From contig NC_092673.1 in assembly GCF_964355755.1 (NCBI RefSeq), positions 34,543,648-34,607,647 of the forward strand: DNA of 64,000 nucleotides, read 5' to 3'. The notes beneath the pieces were generated by a model, which had not been told where the DNA came from, did no database searches, and worked only from the letters and a program-made list of their open reading frames with translations. Both the position numbers and the translations under genes were made by a program. This document shows positions 40,925 through 51,037 of the stretch, piece after piece. This DNA comes from Antedon mediterranea (lineage: Eukaryota > Echinodermata > Crinoidea > Comatulida > Antedonidae). Positions within the stretch are counted from its first letter, which is position 1, and each line of letters opens with the position of its first letter.

Positions 40925-42342
40925 TTCCTGTATTGCTTAATTACGTTAAGAAAAATAATAACTAAAAAACGTTTTGTATATTAAAATGGTATACGATGGA
41001 TATTAAGGCACTGATTGGATTTGAACCGGGGACCTCCTGTTTACTAGACAGGCGCTTTAACCTTCCTGTAATGATGAATTCGGTTAAAAAGATAGTAACT
41101 GAAAAAACGTTTTGTATATTAAAATGGTATACGATAAAAATGAAGGCACTGCCCGGATTTGAACCAAGAATCTCCTGTTTACAAGACAGGCGCTTTAACC
41201 GCTAATCCACAGCGCCTTGCTGTGATGCTGACTACCTTAAAAAAAAAATAACTGAAAAACCTTTTGTATATTAAAATGGTATACAATAAAAATAAAGGCA
41301 CTGCCCGGATTTGAACCGAGGATCTCCTGTTTACTAGACGCTAAGCCACAGCGCCTTACTGTAATGCTGAATTACGTTAAGAAAAATAATAACTAAAAAA
41401 CGTTTTGTATATTAAAATGGTATACGATGGATATTAAGGCACTGATTGGATTTGAACCGGGGATCTCCTGTTTACTAGACAGGCGCTTTAACCTTCCTGT
41501 AATGATGAATTCGGTTAAAAAGATAGTAACTGAAAAAACGTTTTGTATATTAAAATGGTATACGATAAAAATGAAGGCACTGCCCGGATTTGAACCAAGA
41601 ATCTTCTGTTTACAAGACAGGTGCTTTAACCGCTAAGCCACAGCTCCTTGCTGTAATGCTGACTACCTTAAAAAAAAAATAACTGAAAAACGTTTTGTAT
41701 ATTAAAATGGTATACAATAAAAATCAAGGCACTGCCCGGATTTGAACCAGGGATCTCCTGTTTACTAGAAAGGCACTTTAACCGTTAAACCACAACGCCT
41801 TCCTGTATTGCTTAATTACGTTAAGAAAAATAATAACTTAAAAAAGTTTTGGTAAATTGAACTGGTATACGATCAAAATTAAGGCACTGCCCGGATTTGA
41901 ACCGGGGATCTCCTGTTTACAAGACAGGCGCTTTAACCGCTAAGCAACAGCACCCTCCTGTATTGCTTAATTACGTTAAGAAAAATAATAACTGAAAAAC
42001 ATTTTGTTTAATAAAATGGTATACGATAAAAATTAAGGCACTGGCTGGAGTTGAACCGTGGATCTCTTGTTTACTAGACAGGCGCTTTAACCAATAAGCC
42101 ACAGCACCTTGCTGTAATTTTGAATTACGTTAAAAAAAATGATAATTTAAAAACATTTTGTATATTAAAATGGTATACGATAAAAATGAAGGCACTGCCC
42201 GGATTTGAACCAGGGATCTCCTGTTTACTAGACAGGCGCTTTAACCGCTAAGCCACAGCACCTTACTGTAGTTTTGAATTACGTTAACAAAACAATAATG
42301 AAAAAACATTTTGTATATTAAAATGGTATACGATAAAAATAA

Positions 42343-42415
42343 AGGCCCTGCACGGATTTGAACCGGGGATCTCCTGTTTAGAAGACAGGCGCTTTAACCG
42401 CTAAGCAACAGCGCC
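42343..42415 (-). tRNA. Array unit with anticodon TCT, third copy
   Basis: Same body again, 1,491 bp beyond the second copy, made by the 1,491-bp tandem duplication. Confidence 0.75.
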
Positions 42416-45400
42416 TTCCTGTATTGCTTAATTACGTTAAGAAAAATAATAACTAAAAAACGTTTTGTATATTAAAATGGTATACGATGGATATTAAGGC
42501 ACTGATTGGATTTGAACCGGGGACCTCCTGTTTACTAGACAGGCGCTTTAACCTTCCTGTAATGATGAATTCGGTTAAAAAGATAGTAACTGAAAAAACG
42601 TTTTGTATATTAAAATGGTATACGATAAAAATGAAGGCACTGCCCGGATTTGAACCAAGAATCTCCTGTTTACAAGACAGGCGCTTTAACCGCTAATCCA
42701 CAGCGCCTTGCTGTGATGCTGACTACCTTAAAAAAAAAATAACTGAAAAACCTTTTGTATATTAAAATGGTATACAATAAAAATAAAGGCACTGCCCGGA
42801 TTTGAACCGAGGATCTCCTGTTTACTAGACGCTAAGCCACAGCGCCTTACTGTAATGCTGAATTACGTTAAGAAAAATAATAACTTAAAAAGTTTTTGTA
42901 TATTAAAATGGTATACAATAAAAATCAAGGCAGTGCCCGGATTTGAACCCGGGATCTCCTGTTTACAAGACAGGCGCTTTAACCGCTAAGCCACAGCGCC
43001 TTGCTGTGATGCTGACTACCTTAAAAAAAAAATAACTGAAAAACCTTTTGTATATTAAAATGGTATACAATAAAAATAAAGGCACTGCCCGGATTTGAAC
43101 CGAGGATCTCCTGTTTACTAGACGCTAAGCCACAGCGCCTTACTGTAATGCGGAATTACGTTAAGAAAAATAATAACTTAAAAAGTTTTTGTATATTAAA
43201 ATGGTATACAATAAAAATCAAGGCACTGCCCGGATTTGAACCCGGGATCTCCTGTTTACTAGACAGGCGCTTTAACCGCTAAGCCACAGCGCCTTACTGT
43301 AGTTTTGAATTAGGTTAACAAAATAATAATGAAAAAACATTTTGTATATTAAAATGGTATACGATAAAAATGAAGGCCCTGCCCGGATTTGAACCGGGGA
43401 TCTCCTGTTTACAAGACAGGCGCTTTAACCGCTAAGCCACAGCGCCTTGCTGTAATGCTGAATTACGTTAAAAAAATAATAACTTAAAAAAGTTTTTGTA
43501 AATTAAACTGGTATACGATCAGAATTAAGGCACTGCCCGGATTTGAACCAGGGATCTCCTGTTTACTAGACAGGCACTTTAACCGCTAAACCACAACGCC
43601 TTCCTGTATTGCTTAATTACGTTAAGAAAAATAATAACTTAAAAAAGTTTTGGTAAATTGAACTGGTATACGATCAAAATCAAGGCACTGCCCGGATTTG
43701 AACCGGGGATCTCCTGTTTACAAGACAGGCGCTTTAACCGCTAAGCAACAGCACCCTCCTGTATTGCTTAATTACGTTATGAAAAATAATAACTGAAAAA
43801 CATTTTGTTTAATAAAATGGTATACGATAAAAATTAAGGCAGTGGCTGGAGTTGAACCGGGGATCTCTTGTTTACTAGACAGGCGCTTTAACCAATAAGC
43901 CACAGCGCCTTGCTGTAATTTTGAATTACGTTAAAAAAATAATAATTAAAAAACATTTTGTATATTAAAATGGTATACGATAAAAATGAAGGCACTGCCG
44001 GATTTGATCCAGGGATCTCCTGTTTACTAGACAGGCGCTTTAACCGCTAAGCCACAGCTCCTTAATGTAGTTTTGAATTACGTTAACCAAATAATAATGA
44101 AAAAACATTTTGTATATTAAAATGGTATACGATAAAAATAAAGGCCCTGCACGGATTTGAACCGGGGATCTCCTGTTCACAAGACAGGCGCTTTAACCGC
44201 TAAGCCACAGCGCCTTCCTGTATTGCTTAATTACGTTAAGAAAAATAATAACTAAAAAACGTTTTGTATATTAAAATGGTATACGATGGATATTAAGGCA
44301 CTGATTGGATTTGAACTGTTTACTAGACAGGCGCTTTAACCTTGCTGTAATGATGAATTCGGTTAAAAAGATAGTAACTGAAAAAACATTTTGTATATTA
44401 AAATGGTATACGATAAAAATAGAGGCCCTGCACAGATTTGAACCGGGGATCTCCTGTTTACAAGACAGGCGCTTTAACCGCTAAGCCACAGCGCCATGCT
44501 GTAATGCTGACTACCTTAAAAAAAAATAACTGAAAAACGTTTTGTATATTAAAATGGTATACAATAAAAATAAAGGCACTCCCCGGATTTGAACCGGGGA
44601 TCTCCTGTTTACTAGACGCTAAGCCACAGCGCCTTACTGTAATGCTGAATTACGTTAAGAAAAATAATAACTTAAAAAGTTTTTGTATATTAAAATGGTA
44701 TACAATAAAAATCAAGGCACTGCCCGGATTTGAATCGGGGATCTCCTGTTTACAAGACAGGCGCTTTAACCGCTGAGCAACAGCGACTTGCTGTAATTTT
44801 GATTTACGTTAAAAAAAATAATAATGAAAAAACATTTTGTATATTATAATGGTATATGATAAAAATTAAGACAGCGCCCGGATTTGAACCGGGGATATCC
44901 TGTTTACAAGACAGACGCTTTAACCGCTAAGCAACAGCGCCTTCCTGTATTGCTTAATTACGTTAAGAAAAATAATAACTAAAAAACGTTTTGTATATTA
45001 AAATGGTATACGATGGATATTAAGGCACTGATTGGATTTGAACCGGGGATCTCCTGTTTACTAGACAGGCGCTTTAACCTTGCTCGAATGATGAATTCGG
45101 TTAAAAAGATAGTAACTGAAAAAACGTTTTGTATATTAAAATGGTATACGATAAAAATGAAGGCACTGCCCGGATTTGAACCAAGAATCTCCTGTTTACA
45201 AGACAGGCGCTTTAACCGCTAAGCCACAGCGCCTTGCTGTAATGCTGACTACCTTAAAAAAAAAATAACTGAAAAACGTTTTGTATATTAAAATGGTATA
45301 CAATAAAAATAAAGGCACTGCCCGGATTTGAACCGGGGATCTCCTGTTTACTAGACAGACGCTTTAACCGCTAAGCCACAGCGCCTTACTGTAGTTTTGA

Positions 45401-46066
45401 ATTACGTTAACAAAATAATAATGAAAAAACATTTTGTATATTAAAATGGTATACGATAAAAAGAAGGCCCTGCCCGGATTTGAACCGGGGATCTCCTGTT
45501 TACAAGACAGGCGCTTTAACCGCTAAGCCACAGCGCCTTGCTGTAATGCTGAATTACGTTAAAAAAATAATAATGAAAAAACATTTTGTATATTAAAATG
45601 GTATACGATAAAAATGAAGGCCCTGCCCGGATTTGAACCGAGGATCTCCTGTTTACTAGACGCTAAGCCACAGCGCCTTACTGTAATGCTGAATTACGTT
45701 AAGAAAAATAATAACTTAAAAAGTTTTTGTATATTAAAATGGTATACAATAAAAATCAAGGCAGTGCCCGGATTTGAACCCGGGATCTCCTGTTTACAAG
45801 ACAGGCGCTTTAACCGCTAAGCAACAGCGACTTGCAGTAATTTTGATTTACGTTAAAAAAAATAATAATGTAAAAACATTTTGTATATTATAATGGTATA
45901 TGATAAAAATTAAGACAGCGCCCGGATTTGAACCGGGGATCTCCTGTTTACAAGACAGGCGCTTTAACCGCTAAGCAACAGCGCCATCCTGTATTGCTTA
46001 ATTACGTTAAGAAAAATAATAACTAAAAAACGTTTTGTATATTAAAATGGTATACGATGGATATTA

Positions 46067-46119
46067 AGGCACTGATTGGATTTGAACCGGGGATCTCCTG
46101 TTTACTAGACAGGCGCTTT
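46067..46119 (-). pseudogene. tRNA-Thr-like unit split by the LINE (3' part)
   Basis: This is a degenerate unit of the ggcactgattgg subtype, which already lacks the acceptor 5' strand. The sequence stops at gcgcttt where the LINE tail begins. It resumes at 51128 as gctttaagcttgctg, exactly as in uninterrupted units of this subtype (for example near 53,060). Confidence 0.85.
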
Positions 46120-46299
46120 CATTTCATTTTTTTTTCATTTTCATTTATTCCACATTTATTTAGTCATCAATTACAGTACATCATAATTACAGTACAACTG
46201 AGAACAGGGATCCTGCATAAAAAAGCTATAGCTTCGTTTTTTTGTAGGACCCTTTTACATAAGAACAAGTATATAGAACTTAAATAAACAAAGGTGTTG

Positions 46300-49200
46300 T
46301 TAATCAGCATATAGTGATAAAAAGTATTTTTTAACCTGTTTTTTTATACATTTATTTTGTTTCTTTAAGATAACCGGTTTATTACCACCATTACAAGTGA
46401 ATTCTTTCCACAATTTTGGTCCATATATGTGTATAAACTGTTGACTGCAAGTTAGTCTTGTGAAGGGAATTTCGAATTCAGTTTCTGTTCTGAGGTTATG
46501 AGTAGGCCTAATACTGTCACAGTAATTAAAAATATTTAAAATGTGATGTGGTAATTCATTGAATTTTACGTTTGCCATAAATCCTATGACGTTTACTTTG
46601 TAAATATCATAAACGTTTAATATTTTTAGTTTCTTAAACAGTGGCTCTGAGGCTTGTCTGGATTTAGAGAAGGTAATGCATTTTACAGCTCTCTTTTGGA
46701 GTTTTAGTATTACTTCTAACGTGCTCTTGTATGTATTTCCCCATATTAAGTTACCATACTGAAGGTGAGGTAATACTAAGGTGTTATAAAGACTAATACG
46801 GACTTTATGAGGAAAGAATTCTCTTACTTTTAAAAGTATACCAATTGCCCTAGACATTTTTTTCCTAATAAGCTGTATGTGATGTTTCCAGTTAAGATTT
46901 TCGTTTAACATTACACCTAGAAATGTCACATTTTCTTTTCTATGTAATAACACATTATTCATTTTTATTTTAAACTGGTTTTTGTCAAAGTTCTTTTGGC
47001 TAGTTCTAAAAACAACGTAATTAGTTTTGCTGACATTCAGTAACAGTTTATTTGCTTTAAGCCATACGTTTATTTTTTCTAGTTCAATATTCATAGTATG
47101 GTTTAACATTGTAGGGTCATCTCCCCTTGTTATACAAGTTGTGTCGTCAGCAAAACTAATTATATCTATTTTACTACTTGCTCGACTTATATCATTGATG
47201 TAAATTAAAAACAAAAGTGGTCCTAAAACAGAACCCTGTGGCACCCCTATATTGGTGTCTTTTAAACATGATGATCTACCGTTGGCATAAACATATTGTT
47301 TGCGGCCACTTAAATAGTTTCTAAACCACATTAAAACGATGCCTCTTATACCATAATGCGCCAATTTGCTCAACAGAATACTGTGATCGATAATGTCAAA
47401 CGCTTTTGACAAATCCATAAAGGTAGTAAGTGCATATTCCTTTTTTTCAAATGCATTTAATATTTTATGGACCAAGTCGATCATAGCATGAGAAGTTGAG
47501 TGTTTGTTTCTAAATCCATATTGATTGTTGCTTAACACTTTACATTTTGTAAGATAATTGTATAATTGATTATGGATAATCTTTTCAAAAACTTTCGAAA
47601 AAATGGGCAACAGCGATATGGGACGATAGTTTGAGGCCAAATGGCGGTCCCCTTTTTTATGTATGGGAACTACTTTGGAAATTTTCAACTTCCCTGGTAT
47701 TAGTCCAGTTTGAAGTGATAAATTAAAAATATATGTCAGCGGCTTTAAAATATTGTATTTTACTTCCTTTACAACTTTAGCTGAAATGTCATCAAATCCG
47801 GAGGCTTTGTTTGAATCGAGAGATTCAATAACTTTTATTACCTCCTCCTCATCAACATAGCAAAAAAACATTGAGTTACGTTGTTTGTTTGTGAGGTATT
47901 CAGAATATTTTGTCGTAGTAGACTCAATATTGTCTTGAACCTTACAACCTACATTAATAAAATAATCATTAATATGATTTACAACATTTTCGCAACCATG
48001 TATAGTTTCATTGCTATGTGTAAAAGAAGATGGAACTTTAGTTTTTCCTTTATTCGGATCAATTACATCATTTATAACATTCCATGTTTTTTTAATATTA
48101 CCATTTGTTCGATTGAAAAGATTTTCATAATACATCTTTTTGGCGATTTTGCACGTGCGTGCAAAAGCTTTTTTAAATTCTTTATACGTATTTTTGTTTT
48201 TTACAGTAGGGTTTTTTATGAACCTTTTATACAGTACATGCTTTCTTTTACTTGACCTTAGTAACCCAAAACTCATCCAGGGCTGCTTGAATTTGTCATA
48301 CTGTTTTGATGACTTTACAGTTTTTTTAAGGTGTTTGTTATATAGAAACTTAAAATTATCCAGAAAATCATTATAAGCGATTTCTGGATCAGTCGCTTCA
48401 TATACTCCAAGCCACTCTGCACTTAATAAATCACTATTTAGTTTCATAATATTTCTATTGTTAACTATATACGTGTCACATGAGACTGAGGTGCCTTTAT
48501 TCATGTGCGTGTTTACGTGGGAAGACGAAGCAGAGTGAGTTATTTGATATACTGGTAAATGGTCGGAAATGTCCGAGATTAGTATACCAGATAGAACTTT
48601 TTCGGAAATTGTATTTGAAAATATGTTGTCAATTAGTGTTACTGACTGATCTTGTATTCTAGTTGGTCTAGATATAGATGGATAAAACGAGTGAGATATC
48701 ATTATTTCAATAAAATCATTTACATCACTGCATGTTACATGTTTAAGCAGATTGATATTAAAATCTCCCATGATATAACATGGTTTACCTTCTTTGTCTA
48801 TAGCAGTGAGGACATCTTCAAGTGAATCATTAAAAACATCTATTTTCATGTCTGGTGGTCTGTAGACAGTACCAACAATTGCATTTTTACACTTTTTTTC
48901 AATTATCTCAATAAACAGACATTCACAGAACTTAATTTTCAAATCGGTTCTTGTTTTGACCTCTATAGTATTTGAAATAAACAAGCCAACACCACCTCCT
49001 TTTCGATTTTCCCTGTCTAGAGCATGGAAATCGTAGTTTGGTAAGTATGGTCTAGGTGATGTTTCTTTAAGCCATGTTTCTGATAAGCCAATTACAGTGA
49101 ATGGGTGTTTAATGCCGTTTAAACAAGTAATTAATTCATCTAAGTGTTTGTTAATACTTCTGATATTATAGTGTAAAAATGAGTAGCTGATATTATTTAT

Positions 49201-49416
49201 TTTATTAACCGAGTCATTTAACTGGTCTGTGCTCATATACGAGCATGTCTCTATCGTACATATTTTATTGCTAAGACTATGATCAGTTAGTTCATCCTGT
49301 TCGTCAAAGTTGTTACATAGAGTAATAGGATTGAATAATATATCAGTTTGATTTGATAGATTGTCATTGTTTATACTTGTTGCGCTTTCAGGGTTTGCTT
49401 GAGTAGACTTTTCCAT
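46300..49416 (-). CDS. LINE ORF2: endonuclease and reverse transcriptase, 1,038 aa
   Basis: ORF2p nicks target DNA and copies element RNA at the nick. N-terminal AP-like (EEP) endonuclease, about residues 75-290: HYNIRS with Asn84, SETW with Glu113, YRPP near 185, GDFN at 217-220, and SDISDHLPV with the Asp285-His286 pair. The middle is basic. Reverse transcriptase, about 560-800: VVPIHKKGD, NYRPISLL, QYGFR, FMDLSKAFD with Asp668, GVPQGSVLGPLLF at 724-736, and FADD at 755-758 with the catalytic Asp pair. The C-terminal domain (840-1038) has no RNase H. All catalytic motifs seen are intact. The ATG follows the ORF1 stop by 10 nt in another frame. Confidence 0.95.
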   Translation of the reverse strand: MEKSTQANPESATSINNDNLSNQTDILFNPITLCNNFDEQDELTDHSLSNKICTIETCSYMSTDQLNDSVNKINNISYSFLHYNIRSINKHLDELITCLNGIKHPFTVIGLSETWLKETSPRPYLPNYDFHALDRENRKGGGVGLFISNTIEVKTRTDLKIKFCECLFIEIIEKKCKNAIVGTVYRPPDMKIDVFNDSLEDVLTAIDKEGKPCYIMGDFNINLLKHVTCSDVNDFIEIMISHSFYPSISRPTRIQDQSVTLIDNIFSNTISEKVLSGILISDISDHLPVYQITHSASSSHVNTHMNKGTSVSCDTYIVNNRNIMKLNSDLLSAEWLGVYEATDPEIAYNDFLDNFKFLYNKHLKKTVKSSKQYDKFKQPWMSFGLLRSSKRKHVLYKRFIKNPTVKNKNTYKEFKKAFARTCKIAKKMYYENLFNRTNGNIKKTWNVINDVIDPNKGKTKVPSSFTHSNETIHGCENVVNHINDYFINVGCKVQDNIESTTTKYSEYLTNKQRNSMFFCYVDEEEVIKVIESLDSNKASGFDDISAKVVKEVKYNILKPLTYIFNLSLQTGLIPGKLKISKVVPIHKKGDRHLASNYRPISLLPIFSKVFEKIIHNQLYNYLTKCKVLSNNQYGFRNKHSTSHAMIDLVHKILNAFEKKEYALTTFMDLSKAFDIIDHSILLSKLAHYGIRGIVLMWFRNYLSGRKQYVYANGRSSCLKDTNIGVPQGSVLGPLLFLIYINDISRASSKIDIISFADDTTCITRGDDPTMLNHTMNIELEKINVWLKANKLLLNVSKTNYVVFRTSQKNFDKNQFKIKMNNVLLHRKENVTFLGVMLNENLNWKHHIQLIRKKMSRAIGILLKVREFFPHKVRISLYNTLVLPHLQYGNLIWGNTYKSTLEVILKLQKRAVKCITFSKSRQASEPLFKKLKILNVYDIYKVNVIGFMANVKFNELPHHILNIFNYCDSIRPTHNLRTETEFEIPFTRLTCSQQFIHIYGPKLWKEFTCNGGNKPVILKKQNKCIKKQVKKYFLSLYAD

Positions 49417-49426
49417 GTTACTTTGG

Positions 49427-51037
49427 TTATTTCGGTTTTAACTTCTGTCTCTTGTACGATGTACTCGGGCGTTGTAACTTGAGGGTTAACTGGACTTTGC
49501 ATCGAATGTTGCTAGCAAGTAGACTTGTTCCATTTTGAGATAGGTGATATCCGTCTTGGGCCAATAAATTGTAGATAATGTTACCATTTCTAAGAAAATT
49601 GCTGTTGTCACAGAATGACAAGTTGTGTATATTGTCAAGTCTCATTGCGTGCTTGATTTCTGCGTTTACCATCTCAATTTTGTAATTTAGTTCCCCTACT
49701 CTCGGTAGACCCAGTGAGATGATAAAGTGGGTATTTGGGAATTCAATGGCATAACTTTTTATCATACTGTAGAGGGCGTTTGCACACTCCTCTGCGCTCA
49801 TATTTTTTATAGTGTTTGTGATTTCATGTATCACGATGCAGTCCGGGTCTTCCTGGAGGTTTTCTAGCGCGTCGCTAATGTCCGATAGGGTATACGCTTG
49901 TATTATTGTTGTATTTGCCATTGGAAGGAGACGATGAGCATCTATATTTTTTAGATGCGAGTTTCCTATTACCGTTATTGATGTTTTTTTTGATTGGCCC
50001 CTTTTTGGTCCGCCTACGCTGGTACTCCTACGATTTTCATGTTGATGTATCGGTAGACTTTTTATAGCATCTGCGTATGTTTGTTGTTTTTTTGCTTTCT
50101 GAACTATGTTGTAGTCAGAGGTATCAACAGCTATTTGTGTTCTTTTTATTTCATATGTTTCATCTTTTGCTTTAGATAGTTTTCGTTCTGTTTCAGTAAT
50201 CTTGTTTTGTAACGTCGTTATTTGATCTTCTTTAGTAGCTATTAGTTTTTCATATGATTTTATTGATTGTAAGTCGGATTGTAGTTTTCTGTTGTCTGTC
50301 TCTAATTGTTTTATTCTTTCAGTTGATTTATCGACATCTTTTCTTAGTTTGGTGTTTTCTTCGGATTTTTTTGGACAGCTTGGTGTGTTTCGAATTTGTT
50401 TTAATGATTCTATTTCTGACATAAGTTTTTTGTTTTCTGTCTGAAGTCTGCTGTTTTCGCCTGTGATCATCTTCACTTTTAGATCACAGTTCTCTTTGAT
50501 TACATTAAGCAGCGTGTCGGCGAAAAAACTTTCTAACTTTTTGATAGCATGTTTACAATCTATATGGGATTTAGATTGTGTGCTTTTACCAATCGTGTTT
50601 CCAGTGTCCGATGCTTTTATCGGTGTAGGTAGCCCTAGTAGTAGTTGTTGAGCTACACTATCAATGTAGTTTTCAGTTTCAGTGATGATGTCAATATCAG
50701 GGGTGATTTGGTCTTGATGATGTGTTGGATATTCCTTATTCAATATCGGTGGTAAGTCAAGTGATATTCCATCTGTATCAATAGCCTCGTTTATATTGCT
50801 ATTTGCGGGCACATCTTTTTCTTTATCAGTATTGTGATTGCTTATATCAGTTACCACGTTATCAATGTGCACATCATTTGCCTTTAGGTAATTAAGGGCT
50901 TTTTCCATATTGTAGAAAGACTGGAATTGGGCCCCATGAACGCTATCTGTGTTTTCTTGGCATTCAAGCCAGGACTTATATATTCCAGGATTTCTTCCCA
51001 CGGCGACTGCATAGATTTTTTTCTTTCTACACGCCAT
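49427..51037 (-). CDS. LINE ORF1: RNase H1-type hybrid-binding domain, coiled coil and SGNH-esterase-like domain, 536 aa
   Basis: I start at the ATG at 51035-51037 (MACRKK): the open frame extends upstream to 51262, but that part translates array DNA outside the element. Residues 7-51 resemble the RNase H1 N-terminal hybrid-binding (cauli_VI) fold: IYAVAVGRNPGIYKSW, EC, then GAQFQSF with Trp23 and Phe38. About 160-300 is a Lys/Glu/Leu coiled coil, likely for multimerisation. About 353-520 looks like an SGNH hydrolase: ITVIGNSHLKN with Ser360 in the block I position (Asn359 replaces the usual Asp), and DGYHLSQNG with Asp495 and His498. Esterase-type ORF1 proteins are known in CR1-like LINEs; the N-terminal domain is the unusual part. 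The stop TAA is at 49427-49429. Confidence 0.85.
   Translation of the reverse strand: MACRKKKIYAVAVGRNPGIYKSWLECQENTDSVHGAQFQSFYNMEKALNYLKANDVHIDNVVTDISNHNTDKEKDVPANSNINEAIDTDGISLDLPPILNKEYPTHHQDQITPDIDIITETENYIDSVAQQLLLGLPTPIKASDTGNTIGKSTQSKSHIDCKHAIKKLESFFADTLLNVIKENCDLKVKMITGENSRLQTENKKLMSEIESLKQIRNTPSCPKKSEENTKLRKDVDKSTERIKQLETDNRKLQSDLQSIKSYEKLIATKEDQITTLQNKITETERKLSKAKDETYEIKRTQIAVDTSDYNIVQKAKKQQTYADAIKSLPIHQHENRRSTSVGGPKRGQSKKTSITVIGNSHLKNIDAHRLLPMANTTIIQAYTLSDISDALENLQEDPDCIVIHEITNTIKNMSAEECANALYSMIKSYAIEFPNTHFIISLGLPRVGELNYKIEMVNAEIKHAMRLDNIHNLSFCDNSNFLRNGNIIYNLLAQDGYHLSQNGTSLLASNIRCKVQLTLKLQRPSTSYKRQKLKPK

Larger units (their letters stand above)
30085..41040 (-). repeat. Two tandem copies of a ~5,477-bp higher-order repeat
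   Basis: Copy 1 runs from about 30,085 to 35,560 and copy 2 from about 35,560 to 41,040. The offset is 5,476-5,477 bp throughout. Only scattered single-base differences are seen where compared (for example tgtttatt at 31,251 against tgtatatt), so the duplication is recent. Confidence 0.85.
39936..42900 (-). repeat. Two tandem copies of a 1,491-bp block
   Basis: Diagnostic units at 39,936 and 40,996 recur at 41,427 and 42,487, each 1,491 bp on, with the same order between them. The block overlaps the end of the 5.48-kb duplication and so arose after it. Confidence 0.85.
24374..46119 (-). repeat. tRNA-Thr-like tandem array, block 1 (about 145 units)
   Basis: Head-to-tail minus-strand units of about 143-156 bp: a 73-nt tRNA-Thr body (or damaged version) and a conserved AT-rich spacer of about 77-80 nt. 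Sampled starts (3' end of tRNA on plus strand): 24427, 24570, 24724, 24868, 25024, 25176, 25329, 25474, 25629, 25783, 25937, 26090. The bodies carry anticodon AGT or TGT in mixed order. Many keep the A and B boxes and are followed within about ten bases by T5, so Pol III transcription is plausible. Others have stem mismatches or one of two recurrent deletions. Unit number is estimated from length and period. Confidence 0.95.
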
